From NCBI GenBank assembly GCA_018136815.1, contig CM030939.1:248001-312000 (forward strand): 64,000 nt of DNA, written 5' to 3'. The notes beneath the pieces were generated by a model. The model did no database searches. It was given only the letters and a program-made list of their open reading frames with translations, and was not told the origin of the DNA. Position 1 is the first letter of the stretch. Each line of letters opens with the position of its first letter. This stretch comes from Isochrysis galbana. Taxonomy: Eukaryota > Haptophyta > Isochrysidales > Isochrysidaceae. Both the position numbers and the translations under genes were made by a program. This document shows positions 48,948 to 60,738 of this stretch, piece after piece.

Positions 48948-50501
48948 CTACGAATGGTTCGCCCGCGCCTTTGCAGCGCAATTTGCGGCAGCGACTGCGA
49001 GCGCCGACAAAGTCGGAATCGCGCGCGCGACGCGGACGATGGCCGTCGCGACCACCTCGCCTGCTGCAGCAGCCAAGAAGGTGGTCGACGAATTGCCAGC
49101 CGCCGGAGGTCCGTCATTACGTGCTAGCGAGTCACATGGTGCGCATTGCCCTCCGGTATGGTAGGTGGGTGCACGTTTGGCCACGATCCAGTGGCATTTT
49201 CTATGCCGGTTCCAGTTGCGCTCGTCATGGTCGCCACGCACAAAGCCCCCACCCGACCGCGCCAAAGGATCGTACGTATCTAGAGGAAGGTGGCGAGACG
49301 TCTTCTCCATCGATCCCGCCTCAACGCTGTCGACCAGCGCCGTGACCCACGCGCCAAAGGTGTCCTTGGCCACTGCGGTGGCACACACGTCGACCATGAT
49401 TACAGGTCCGAGCGTGAGCTCCCGCGAAGGTTGCGCATTGCCAGGCGGCTCCGGGCAGCCCGCTTGCTCATGACCAGGTTTGCCACAGCGCCAGCATGGC
49501 GCGTTAACAGCGGGTAGTCTGGCACCACTAGCGGACGCCAGGTGCACCACGGGGCAGTTGGCAAAGGCATGCCCCTCGCCAGAGCAGGCCCAGCAAAGCC
49601 GCCGGCCTCGCTTCACGTAAGCTCTCCTGCGAATGGCCTCCCGCCGCGCCTCACGCGCGCTGGGGGTCTCGTAGCAACTAACCGCGATGGGCGGCCCGCT
49701 CAGCCTCGGCAGGCAGCAAGGCGCTAGGAGCAGAAGCGGGGCCTTGTCCCGGCCCAACCTGTTGTAGAGGGAGATGGCACGAGGCGAGAGGCTGCGGCAT
49801 AAATGGATGCCGACGATGAGCACCTGGCCAGGCGAAGAGCGCAGCCGGTCTTCGACGATGTCGTTCTTCTCATGGATGTTGCAGCCTGGCCATAGCTCCA
49901 GCGGCACGGCGGCAGTTGAGGTGGGATCTGGCTCGCTCAAGCCTGCGGCATCCGCATTTGCATCGTCCACCATCCCCCAGTCCACCTGTGATCGTGTCGC
50001 GCGGTCGATCATGAGAATGTAGCCGATCGCGCGGAGCCGTGGCTCGAGCGCGGCAGCGTGCGAGACGATCAGCGAGAAGACACCCTTGCCGCAGCAGAGG
50101 TCAACGAGTGTGAACAATGGTTGCGCACCGCACCCCCCGCGTGCCTCCAACCATTGCAGCAGGGTGGCGAGCGGGACGATGGCCTCCTCCGCCTCATGGA
50201 GCAGCGAGCGCTTCTCAAGCAGGGAACGCCACCGCCCACCGCCCCCCCGCCGCCCCCCGCCGCCCCAGCGAGCCGCCCAGCCGCGCAGGACTGCCGCGAT
50301 GAGTCTGACGGCGCTCCCAAAGCTTTCCCGGCCCTCGTGGCTTGCGAGGAGGGCGCAGCGCTCCTCGAGGGCGGCAGCAGCGAGAAGAGGACCAGAAGAG
50401 GCGGCAACACGCTTCTCCTCAAGCAGCAGCTCCACACGTCCCGAGATCAGGCTGATCTTGACGGAGAGCAGCTCGGAGTCAGTCTGCGACGAACGCAGCA
50501 T
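48948..50501 (-). CDS. Methyltransferase (Methyltransf_32-like) with two CCHC zinc knuckles
   Basis: 517 residues from the ATG at 50501 (MLRSSQTDSELLSVKISL); no intron was needed. After a helical N-terminal region, the SAM-binding motif VDLCCGKGVFSLIVSHAAA lies near residues 132-150, followed by ILMIDRATRSQVDW (acidic loop) and VLIVGIHLCRSLSPRAISLYNRLG...LLLLAPCCLPR, the LCCGKG...LHxC...APCCLP pattern of the Methyltransf_32 group. Two CX2CX4HX4C knuckles follow: CWACSGEGHAFANC (~302) and CWRCGKPGHEQAGC (~334), separated by ~18 residues. The C-terminal ~170 residues are less ordered. Knuckles of this type bind single-stranded nucleic acid, so an RNA substrate is a reasonable inference. Related enzymes include tRNA/RNA-modifying proteins, but the specific reaction is not known. 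Confidence 0.85.
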   Translation of the reverse strand: MLRSSQTDSELLSVKISLISGRVELLLEEKRVAASSGPLLAAAALEERCALLASHEGRESFGSAVRLIAAVLRGWAARWGGGGRRGGGGRWRSLLEKRSLLHEAEEAIVPLATLLQWLEARGGCGAQPLFTLVDLCCGKGVFSLIVSHAAALEPRLRAIGYILMIDRATRSQVDWGMVDDANADAAGLSEPDPTSTAAVPLELWPGCNIHEKNDIVEDRLRSSPGQVLIVGIHLCRSLSPRAISLYNRLGRDKAPLLLLAPCCLPRLSGPPIAVSCYETPSAREARREAIRRRAYVKRGRRLCWACSGEGHAFANCPVVHLASASGARLPAVNAPCWRCGKPGHEQAGCPEPPGNAQPSRELTLGPVIMVDVCATAVAKDTFGAWVTALVDSVEAGSMEKTSRHLPLDTYDPLARSGGGFVRGDHDERNWNRHRKCHWIVAKRAPTYHTGGQCAPCDSLARNDGPPAAGNSSTTFLAAAAGEVVATAIVRVARAIPTLSALAVAAANCAAKARANHS

Positions 50502-50681
50502 CCGCGCCCTCTCTCTCCCACCTGCTTCGCGTGTCGTTCTATTGTGTTCACAGTTCACAGAGTTGCATCCTGTTGTCGGTCTAATCTTGGGGCTATGACT
50601 GTGACGGTGAGACCGTACGTTCGTTGCCAAACTACTTGGGGCGGCGACCCGGTTTTCCGGACCGAGGGTGGCTCCAGATCT

Positions 50682-50712
<31 letters not shown>

Positions 50713-50934
50713 GGAGTTGCGAGCTGTGGGCGGGGGGCGCCCACGGGTAATCGAGGCGCACAGCTCCCGGCCTCGGGGGCGGGGGGAGGGGAGGGGGGAA
50801 GGGAGAAGGGAAGCTAAGTTGTTCCACCGTATACCGGTTCCACCGGGTCTTGAGAGGCTTCACCCGGTACCGGTACCGGTACCGGTACGGTACCGTACCT
50901 ATGGTACTTAGTACTTATTATAATACTCTAATTA
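50502..50934. other. Intergenic with GT, G and GGTACC tracts
   Basis: Contains (TG)n + G16 at 50683-50713 and a self-complementary CCGGTA/GGTACC array at about 50866-50900 that can fold on itself. Probably includes the promoter of the minus-strand methyltransferase. No gene. Confidence 0.5.
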
Positions 50935-51985
50935 TACCTTTTAAAATTCTCGCCTCACTCGTGGCACTGGAACGTTTCCTCGTAGCCACGCCCTTTTCCC
51001 TTCCCCACCCTCATTTCCCGCCTTGCGGCAACTCCCCTCGTGCTCTACTTAGGGGCTCGGGTCTTTTGGGGGGTCCGAGTGGAGCGGGGTGCACCGGTGC
51101 ACCTGTCCTCAGCGGCGTGTTCTCGCCCTTCTCCTGCGCTGCTGAGTGACCTGTTTATCATTTGTTTTCGTTTCAGGGTTCAGGTTTTCCTGCGTGCTGC
51201 GGTGTTAGTCGTATGTGACTTTAATTGATCAATCGCACTTCCAGGTGGTCTATTAATACCCGGCGACACATCGTGTCATGCGAGCTTTTCGGCAAGACCA
51301 AGTGATGCTTTCGCTACGAGGCAAGCGTTTTCGCTCAGTTGTAGCCTACCTTTTTCGTCTACGATAAATACGGGGGCGCTGAGTTCTTGTGATTTCTTGA
51401 GTTTGGGCTTCCTCCCCTGCGCGGCTTTATTTGTGCGCATAGAGTGGTGTGTTCTTGGCGGGGCGAGGCCCCTAACCAGGGTGACAAACCTCGTTAGCGT
51501 AGATTCTAAGATCGGTATGTAATGATACTCGTGTGACTCGAATTCGACTCTATAGAAGTCTTTTATTATGTATTTCCACGCTATCACGTACAGCGTTTTA
51601 AGGCTTTCTGGCGTGTTTGCACCGGGGTACGCGAACAATCTATCCTTTGTCTTCTGCCTGTGTGACAAAAAAAGGGAAGCTCGAGTTGCACCTTCTGACG
51701 ACGGGGCAGACATAGCGGTGTCGAGTGCGAGTGGGTGAGTGAGTTGGATTTGATTGGTGTTGTATGTTGTAAGATGTAAGATTGCTTGTTACTTGTTACG
51801 ACGGGAGCGAGAAGCGAGAGCGAGAACGAGAGAGAGCGAGCGAGGAGCGACTGGGATGACGAACGAGGGCGAGAGAGGCCGATAGGATACCAATCCGACT
51901 AGTCCGACAACAATCCGAGACACGCACACTCGACTTTCACCCAACGTCCCCCCGCACTAACGTATCTTTCCCCACTTGGGCGGGG
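50935..51985 (-). mobile_element. Chimeric retroelement: 'MSAPS' leader + LINE C-terminal module + R tail
   Basis: Read on the minus strand: leader 51985-51714 (homologous to 44.58-44.83 kb), ATG 51713, a 145-codon ORF joining MSAPSS to the LINE C-terminal region, a ~200-nt 3' UTR, and the R-type tail (51053-50935: GAGCACGAGGGGAGTTGCCG ... TTTTAAAAGGTATAATTA). Endonuclease, RT and knuckle are absent. It is a short derivative with both ends of its family. No TSD could be established. Confidence 0.75.
51276..51713 (-). CDS. Chimeric short ORF with LINE C-terminal sequence
   Basis: 145 residues. MSAPSSEGATRASLFLSHRQ has no LINE counterpart; from KDRLFAYPGANTPESLKTLY onward it parallels the LINE C-terminus (IDRLFIHPNGPCPKALATLYMLAWRYIITDFYRI versus LYVIAWKYIIKDFYRV). 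It then has the basic KAAQGRKPKLKK segment corresponding to GMGRQPKKR, and a conserved last ~30 residues (SENACLVAKASLGLAEKLA versus SAELVSLAGKLGIEHLVE). The join lies after the knuckle. The uninterrupted frame across the junction suggests the fusion is not random debris, but translation is unproven. Confidence 0.6.
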   Translation of the reverse strand: MSAPSSEGATRASLFLSHRQKTKDRLFAYPGANTPESLKTLYVIAWKYIIKDFYRVEFESHEYHYIPILESTLTRFVTLVRGLAPPRTHHSMRTNKAAQGRKPKLKKSQELSAPVFIVDEKGRLQLSENACLVAKASLGLAEKLA

Positions 51986-52236
51986 AAGACACAGAAGGAA
52001 TTAACTTCTTAATAGTCTCACCGCACACGCGGCCGTGGACCCTCTACTTTCTACTCACGCACCTGGGCCGGACCCGGACCCGGACACCCGCACCCCGGAA
52101 ACCGAAACCGAACAAAAAGGAAGAACGGGGGGAAGAGGAGGAGGTGGAGGGAAGGGAGATGAGAGCGGTGTCGGTAGAGAGGAAGTATAACCTAGACAGT
52201 AGTAGGTGTTAGCCCCGAATCTTCAGATGTTTTTTT
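51986..52236 (+). mobile_element. LINE 3' UTR fragment with oligo(T) end
   Basis: Plus-strand segment ending GTGTTAGCCCCGAATCTTCAGATG + T7 (52230-52236). It matches the terminus of the 13.1 kb LINE (GTAGCCCTGAACCTTCAGATC + T13) and, inverted, 2477-2777. It contains the CCTGGGCCGGACCCGGACCCGG block and CCCCGGAAACCGAAACCGAA. It directly abuts the oppositely oriented chimeric element; the 5' border and TSD are unclear. Confidence 0.75.
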
Positions 52237-53460
<1,224 letters not shown>

Positions 53461-55463
53461 ATGTCCCCTCCGCCCCCCTCTTCCACCTTCCCCTGGAAGC
53501 CCATTCTATGCCTGCTTCTCGTGCGCCTCGGCGATGGCATCATCTCGGTGAGTCAGCGACCACACGCTCTCTCTCCCTCTTTAGGCCGGGTCCATGCGCC
53601 CATGCCAACGGCCGCGCCCCCCCACCCTCCGCCCTTCTGCCGCCCATGTGGGAAGGGAACGTCATACAGCGGGCAAGCTGGCGCACACATTGACTGATCT
53701 ATCATTCCTCATGCACAATAACAGCGCCGATGTCTAAGAGCAAGTTGCCAACCCCTTGCGGCAGTATGGCACGGCGAGCTGCGCGCCTCCACTAGTCCCA
53801 ATATGGCACTTCCTCACAGGTGATGCTCTACCCAATGCTCCCCTTCATGGTGCGAGACTTTGGCGTGGCCAACTCCCAGATCGGGCTCTACGTGGGCATC
53901 CTTGGCACCGCCTACAACCTGCTACAGATTCCGGCCAACATCATCTGGGGCAAGGTCTCTGATGTCTACGGCCGCCGGCCGGTTCTCATCTTCGGGCAGC
54001 TGGCACTCGCAGTAACGACTGTTTGCCTGGGCCTCGCACCCACCCTGCCCACCGCGCTACTAGCTAGATCGGCCTCGGGCATGCTCAACGGCAACGTCGC
54101 CGTAGCGGCCGCTGCCATTTCTGACGTTACGCCTGTGCCCGACCGTCCACGCGCCTTCTCACTCCTGGGTTTCGTCTTCTCGCTCGCGTTTGGGCTTGGG
54201 CCCCTTGTTGGTTCTTTCCTCGCGCGGCCAGCCACTTGGGACACCGTCCTCAAGGGCGGGCCATTCGACAAGTATCCGTATCTTCTCGCATGCTCCACCG
54301 CCTCGCTCATTGCGCTGTTGGGCGCGGCAGCCGCGGCCTTCGTCCTCAAGATCCCGCCACCCCGTCCTGAAGTCCACTTTGTCGCCGATGATGCTACGCA
54401 GACTGGCGAGGAATCGCAGCCCCAGCCGCCTACGCGCATGGCTCCCGAGGATGGACCTCCGCCGCCGCGATCCCAAGCGCTCGGCGCGCCCCTGCTCTCG
54501 GCTGACGCGGCAGAGCAGGGGCGGGCGTCAAACAATGGCGCGTGGTCCATGTTCCCCCGGAACACCTCAAATGGCGATCTCTCGCCTCACTCGGCTCCAA
54601 TCGTTTACTCCGGCCCACCACCCTCGGTCATCACGCTTGACCCGGCCGGTACCGCCTCGCTCTCTGCTTCCGCCTCGCTTTCGTTGCGTGCTGTGCAGCT
54701 TGAACCGCCTGAGCCGTCAGGGTCATTTGCGTCGCTGTGCTGCGCTCACTTCGGCTTCGGATTCCTCGTTGCCGGTGGAGCCGAGCTCTTTCCCCTTTTC
54801 GCATCTGCGCCCGACCCGGACGGGCTCGGATGGTCGACGAACCAGGTCAGTGGCATGCGCCCACTAACACTCGGACCGCTGCCCTGTCTGTGGGCGCAAC
54901 CCTCCGCCCACCACTAGCCTTGGCCTCCTGTCATGCAGGTTGGCACCGCGCTCTGCCCGCTCGCAGCAGGCCTCTTTCTGGGCGCCTTCTCTTTCCCGTT
55001 CATCGCCAAGCGGTACGGCGCGATCGTCTCGTTCCGTTGTGCCGTTCTCTTCTTCTTTGGCTCCAACCTGCTCATCCCGCAGCTGCGCTCGTTTGTGCCC
55101 TTTGGTACCATCTCGTTGTGGACTGCCGTTCTCGTGGTCTCGCTTATCCGCTCACTTGGAGGGCCACTAGGTTTCCCTTCCCTGGGTGTAATGCTCAATG
55201 CTGTGCTGACCAAGAATATCGGCTTCTGGAATGGCGTCGCCTCTTCCTCACTCGCCGCCGGCCGCTCCGCTGCCCCACTTGTCGTCGGCTCCGTATGGTC
55301 GCTCACCCTGCTGCATGACGGTACCAAGGCCTCGGAGTACAAGGCGTGGCCTTACCCCGTCGACTACCATCTCGCCTTTTACATCATGTGCACGGTGGCG
55401 TTAATTAACGTTGCGCTCTCGCTCTGCTTCCCAAAGCCTCCGGTCGCTGTGGCGCAAATGTAG
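53461..55463 (+). CDS. Major facilitator superfamily transporter (DHA1/ZIFL-like)
   Basis: Exons 53461-53547, 53820-54845 and 54939-55463, all phase 0, give 545 residues. Twelve membrane segments are inferred: TM1 is split by intron 1 (PWKPILCLLLVRLGDGIIS|VMLYPMLPFMV). The loop 2-3 motif GKVSDVYGRRPV is the canonical MFS motif A (GxxxDxxGRR). ARSASGMLNGNVAVAAAAISDV corresponds to TM4, and GFVFSLAFGLGPLVGSFL to the motif C region of TM5. A long cytosolic loop (~180-300: Pro/Ser-rich) separates the two six-helix halves. The second half runs through FPLFASAPDPDGLGW, LFLGAFSFPFIAKRYG, and TM10-12 to the stop. Plant and fungal relatives export small organic molecules or chelators by proton antiport; the substrate here is unknown. 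Confidence 0.92.
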
Positions 55464-56038
55464 GCACCCGCCCGTCCAAGGACGCCTTCTTATCGACCCT
55501 CATCGCGACGCCTCATACCGCCACGATGAGCGTAGGCCAGGCGTGAGCCGCCTCGTGCTGCCCAACGGCATGACTCTTAGGTAAACCACCAGCCATTGGA
55601 GCAACATGGTAGACACTAGGCTCATGCCCAATGGCCCCATCGGGGACCACATGTCGAGGAGCATCTAGTCGTCAAATGGAGCCAGACCGCGTGATTCTCG
55701 CTTGAGTTGAATCGTCTAGTGCACATATGCTCCGACTACCATCTCTTCATGCGATTCGATGCGGGGACTCTTGGTACGCTTACAATTCTGCCTCGATTTC
55801 TACGCTCAGTTTGCATGCCTGATTTGCAAGCCAAATTCAAGAGTACGGTCCGTATGCTCTCTCCACAGGCAACTCGCCCTTGCAGCCAGGTTCATTTGTC
55901 CCTAAGAAGTTTCTTCAGTCCCCCACCGCGCTAGCGCATAGACTTATTTGCCATTATGCTTTTCCCGGGTCGAAGTACGTATGCGTCGTAATAGGACGCG
56001 TGACACCAAAAGTCCCGGGGTCAACCAATTTTATACTT
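55464..56038. other. MFS 3' flank; no gene seen
   Basis: No supported gene. A C-rich then AT-rich transition leads into a LINE tail at 56039. Confidence 0.35.
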
Positions 56039-56550
56039 AAAAAAACTTCTGAAGATTCAGGGCTACTCGCCTACTAGCTATGGGTCACACCTTTGCCTTT
56101 GCTACCTACAGCGCCCTTAACTTCCCTCCCTCCACCTCTTCCCCTGCCCCCCTTCTTTCCTTTTTCTTCGGTTTCCGGGGTCCGGTCTCGGTGCACTACC
56201 TGAGGCCTGGTTCGGAGTGTGGGATTCGGGCAGGCCTATTGAGTTTGTCGATATTACCTTGTGTGTCTATCCGTCTACGTCTTGTTTGTTGTAGTTAAGT
56301 CCGGGTCCTAATGTCTCTAGTGTCAGTTTTGAATGGCGTGCCAAAGCTTCAAGCAAGTGCTTTGGTTGTCTTGCTCCTTGATCTCCTCGACGGCGTGAAC
56401 GATCCCCAGCTTGGTGGTTAGCTCCACTAACTCCGCACTGGGCCTAAGTCCGCCTTTGTCGTTCCTATTGAAGATGGGTCTCAAGTCGTTCATGTCTATC
56501 CTTTTCTTGGGTTGCCTGCCCATGCCCGCCTGGGCGGTTCTCGCCGAATC
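56039..56550 (-). mobile_element. 5'-truncated LINE copy: last ~75 codons and 3' UTR
   Basis: On the minus strand the frame reads ESDSARTAQAGMGRQPKKRIDMNDLRPI, matching STDSARTAQAGMGRQPKKRIDLADIRPL of the intact LINE, then SAELVELTTKLGIVHAVEE (intact copy: SAELVSLAGKLGIEHLVET). It is followed by a 3' UTR that matches 2477-2777 and the oligo(T) terminus (A7 at 56039-56045). About 70 percent protein similarity to the 13.1 kb copy indicates an older subfamily. No TSD found. Confidence 0.85.
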
Positions 56551-56676
56551 GGATTCACATGGCACATGGGGGAGGCGCCTCGTGCCCTCACCCTCACCCT
56601 CACCCTCGGCCCTCGGGCTCCAGCTCCAGCTCCCCTCCGGGGGGGCCGTCGGTCATGCTCACTGGCCCTCTTGGCA

Positions 56677-57480
56677 TGAGCTGAGCACTCACAACTAAGT
56701 TTATACTTGGTTGACCCATGGGGGGGCACGAGCCCCCCCCTCTCTCCACTCCTCCCCTGCCATGGGGGAGGAACCACCCATCCTCCTGGCACGCCTGATG
56801 GCTTGCCAGGAGGCCACTGCCCTACTGGCACCCACTCCCTTCCCCACAGGCTCGCCCCATTCGCCCATCCTGGCCCCTCGTGACCAGCCCATCGCTCCAA
56901 CCCCCCCTCCCCCCCTGGTCGACAGGCAGACAGGTGCGGATTGGGGGCCCCAGAGGCTCAGGAGCGCCAGCGAGGGAGAGGCAGGGGAGGCCAGGGCCAG
57001 GGCCCAGCCCCAGTCTCCTCACTGCCCCCAGAGCTGGCCTCCAGGAGCCTCCAGGGGTCGCCAGGGGCAGCTGCAGGCCTGCCGCAGGCGCGCCATCGCG
57101 CGTGCCTGCAGGAGAGGGGAGAGAGAGCGCGGAGAAGGGGGTGGGCGGAGCGAGAGCTCCGCTCACCGAAAAACAGGTAAGTCCCGCACCTGTTTACAGG
57201 ATAAGTCGGGGCTGAGACCGCCGCCCACTCGGAGACACAGGAGGAAGGGGGGGAATGATCACCGGGGAGAGGCGCGGGCCACCGGACCATATCTAAGCCC
57301 TTCACCCCTATCCCCCTAGTAGTGCACGGGGGGAGTCGCCTTATGGCGGGGGGAGAAGGGCCGGGGGAGTGGGGGTGTAGGTGTAGCGAAAGTTTTCCTA
57401 CGTGAGTAGAAAGTAGAGGGTCGCACGGGCGCTTGTGCGGTGAGACTATTAAAAGGTTTAATGAGCTGAGCACTCACAAC
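56677..57480 (+). mobile_element. Non-autonomous retroelement with 20-bp TSD and R-type tail
   Basis: The 20-bp repeat ATGAGCTGAGCACTCACAAC lies at 56677-56696 and 57461-57480. Between them is a 764-bp element starting TAAGTTTATACTTGGTTGAC. It contains a frame beginning MTHGGARAPPSLHSSPAMGE (202 codons, 56711-57319; Pro/Arg-rich, no motif) and ends with the R tail (57312-57460, ACTATTAAAAGGTTTA). It encodes no endonuclease or RT, so it was mobilised in trans. It lies inside another element carrying a partial R tail at 57590-57672. Confidence 0.88.
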
Positions 57481-58035
57481 ACTGACCAAGCATCCCCAGT
57501 GGGCGCGGGGCAGGAGGCGCACTCCCTCGCCCACATGGGCGCTAGCACTCGCGTATTCTCGTATTGGTACTGACCCCGCTCCCGCCGCGTGTATGAACGT
57601 TTTGCTGCGTGCAAAAGTAGTGGGCCTTATAGCCCCGTGTGCGGTAACAATATTACAATTTTAAAGTGTGTTTCGAGTCTTAGTCTTAGTGTTCAAGCCC
57701 ATGTAGAGCGGCCATGTGGCTTGGCGTGTTAGTGCAAGACTTGTGGCAGTAGCACTAACGCTCATTCAATAGTAAATTTGGGTGCTCCTATATTGTCTTC
57801 TACCAAAATGGAGATGGCAGGGATGAAAAAATCTGGACCTCAGGTTGCACCTTCTCGGTCATTCGATGCCTCGGGACGGTCCACTTGCTCGACGGATCGC
57901 GACCTTGCCGCCCCCTCAAACCTCTTGCCATAACGAATTTATCCTTGTATCACAGTCACTGTGCAGCATAGTCCATTCAGATACTAGTAGTACTACCTTC
58001 AGATATTACCAATCAACCATCGATGATGAATTTGA
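57481..58035. other. Flank with second partial R-type tail; no gene
   Basis: 57590-57672 (GAACGTTTTGCTGCGTGCAAA ... CCCGTGTGCGGTAACAATATT) corresponds to the second half of the R tail at 40.4 kb, so the 56.7 kb element is nested in an older copy. Further right, AAAAAATCTGGACCTCAGGTTGCACC (57822-57848) is another copy of the motif seen at 48.33 kb. Confidence 0.55.
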
Positions 58036-59605
58036 TCAATCACCACTGATGTCTTCCTCGTCGCCGTTCAAACTTACTGCAGGTGGGAAATCATCATGCA
58101 TGTGGATGCTTCCGGAAAGAGGCGGCAATTCCCAGTTGTCGAAGTCCCGGATACCCTCAAGATCGGCCAGATGAAGACATTGCTTTCTTCGAAGCCCACC
58201 CTCTGTGCTTGTGGAAGTACCATTGCGAGAGCTGTCTTCTGCACGCCGCTTGCGATGGGGCGTCGGCGAGGCCGCATCTTGATTTCGACTGTCAATCATA
58301 CTGCCGAGCATGCACCTTATATCCTCGATGGCTTGAGCGTAGCTTTGCACCGCCCAAGACAGGAGTTCCTCGCACTGCTCAAAAAGTAAACGCCTCTCAT
58401 CGTTGTGAGTGGTTGCGGCTAGCCTTCGAGCCAGCCCAAATGCATCCTCACCACTACCGCATGGCTGCCGCGGATCAGCCCCGCTTTTTAGGAGCATCTG
58501 TACACACATAGCCGATGCAGACTCCACCGCTAAGTGTAACGCTGTTTGCTTGCGTTCCTCAGCTTGCACTGCATTCACGGCCTCATACTTCACTTGAAAG
58601 CCGCGCGCCTCTGTTGCATGCAACAGGATTGACAACGCACGGGAATCCCCTTGACTGCAGCACATCATCATGGGCGTCAAACCATTCCAGCGCGGACTCG
58701 GGTCGAAGGGAGCATCACCAGGCTCTGCGACAAGTAAGCGCAGTGCAGCGTAAGCGGCGACACTCACAGCCAAATGCACGGTGCCGCTCAAATTTGCACC
58801 AAGTCTAATCAATATGGAGACAGACGCCGCAAAGTGGTGCAGAATGGCATGGTCGATGGCTCGCATGGACAAGACGCTCTTGTCAGGTGCGTCAATTTCA
58901 CTGACGCGTCCCAACATGGCCACGCATTGCTGACGGTCTTCGGTGTCGGCTTGCACACCGTCCTGTGGCCCAGTTGCCCAATGGAGTGGCGTGTATCCTT
59001 CGTAATCAAAGAAGTGGTGAGGCGCTCCATGCTCGAGACAAAGCTTCACAGTCGCCACATCTCCTTCATTGGCAGCGTTGCGGAGTGCCGTCATCAGCTT
59101 GTGCCTGCGACGCCCCTTCTTCAGGAGGCCAGGCCTTATCTCTGGCAAGCGGCAGGGCCTTTTGTGAATTGCATGCGCTGGGACGGGTTTCTGGATGGTT
59201 CCGTCGTCGAAGGTGATACTGAATAAGAGATTGTTGCTCAGCACATCTGCAATGGTCCCCTGTATGGAGGGCAAGATTGGGAAGAATCGGTAGAGTGCGG
59301 GGGGGGGGGGGAGGATGGGAGTGGGGGGAGGTGGGGGGCTGAGGGGGGTCTAGAGAGCAAGAAAGGAGCTGAAGCGGAGTTCGCATGTGCCACACGCGGC
59401 GTGCGAGCGCTGGGAGTGAGCCGGTGGTGCTGAGGGCATGGCGTGAGAGTCTATGGCCCGGATGAAGGGGGGGGGGATCGATCGATGAGGGTGAAGGCAT
59501 GTGGGCGCGAGCGAGGGGGGAGGGGGAGGGGAAGAGAGAGCGTCCCACCGAGTGGAGATTCCCATCCTGCCTGAGGCACTCGACGCGGTCTCCGCAGCAG
59601 AGCAT
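58036..59605 (-). CDS. Ankyrin-repeat protein with N-terminal Tudor/SH3-like segment
   Basis: Exon 1 59605-59549 (MLCCGDRVECLRQDGNLHS) and exon 2 59259-58036, phase 0 with a GTGGGA...ACAG intron, give 426 residues. The join restores GDRVECLRQDGNLHSGTIAD then VLSNNLLFSITFDDGTIQKP, the strand pattern of a Tudor/KOW-type small beta barrel. From about residue 75, ankyrin repeats appear: MTALRNAANEGDVATVKLCLEHGA, YEGYTPLHWAT, HAILHHFAASVSILIRLGAN, NGLTPMMMCCSQGDSRALSILLHA and QTALHLAVESASAMCVQMLLKSGADPR. The C-terminal ~100 residues are acidic and basic patches without a fold. This is an interaction protein; the partner is unknown. The first exon is my reconstruction and is less certain than the repeats. 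Confidence 0.82.
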
Positions 59606-60060
<455 letters not shown>

Positions 60061-60738
60061 CTTGTTGTGGCAGTATAATCCTAGTGCTGCGGGACCCTAG
60101 GCCTTAACTCCTTACTGCCGGAGCACCGAAACAGGTGCTTCGGCTCGGTTTTTTCAGTTATTTCTTGTCTCAGCTTCACCCGCAGGCGCTGCGCCGCCGG
60201 GGGGCCGCAGGGGGCATGCCGAGACGCAAGGCGATGGCCCAATGTCGTATGCCATACGAGGACAGACTTTTACTTTTACTACCTTGTAACCTGTGAGTTA
60301 TTTTAAGTCTCAGGGTCTCGTCGATGGGCATCTCGCCTCTTCTCCTACTTTCTCTTGAGGTCGTCAAAAGTTCCACGACTGTCGTCCGCCTTCTGTTATA
60401 CCTCGGTCGCAGCTCCCCCCAGCGAGGTCTGCCCTCGTTGTGGTGACCTCTCTGTCGCATGTCTGCGCGTCGCTGAATTGCCCTAGTACCGACGTCTTAC
60501 CGTCCGTCCGAGTGTGGTTAGTGTTCGCCCTGTCTAGTTTAGTTTGTCTGACTCTGTGGGGTGGAGACTTTTTGTGGTATCACGCGTGTAGTCCCTCGAG
60601 CCTACCTTGGACCTAAGAAGCTCTCATTCTCTCTCTCTCTCTCTCACTAGCTCGCTAGCTAGTCTCGTCTCTACTAGCTCCGACGCCGCGCGTCGCCCTC
60701 CTCCGGTCTTCCGTCTGTCCCTTCACTCGCCACGTTTG

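Noticed and set aside
50866-50900. GGTACC-type array considered as a centromeric or recombination site
   Set aside because: Only about five hexamers; a simple self-complementary microsatellite is sufficient explanation.
51810-51850. GAGCGAGAACGAGAGAGAGCGAG repeats considered as a CRISPR-like or regulatory array
   Set aside because: Irregular GA-rich repeats belonging to a retroelement leader shared with 44.7 kb; no spacer structure.
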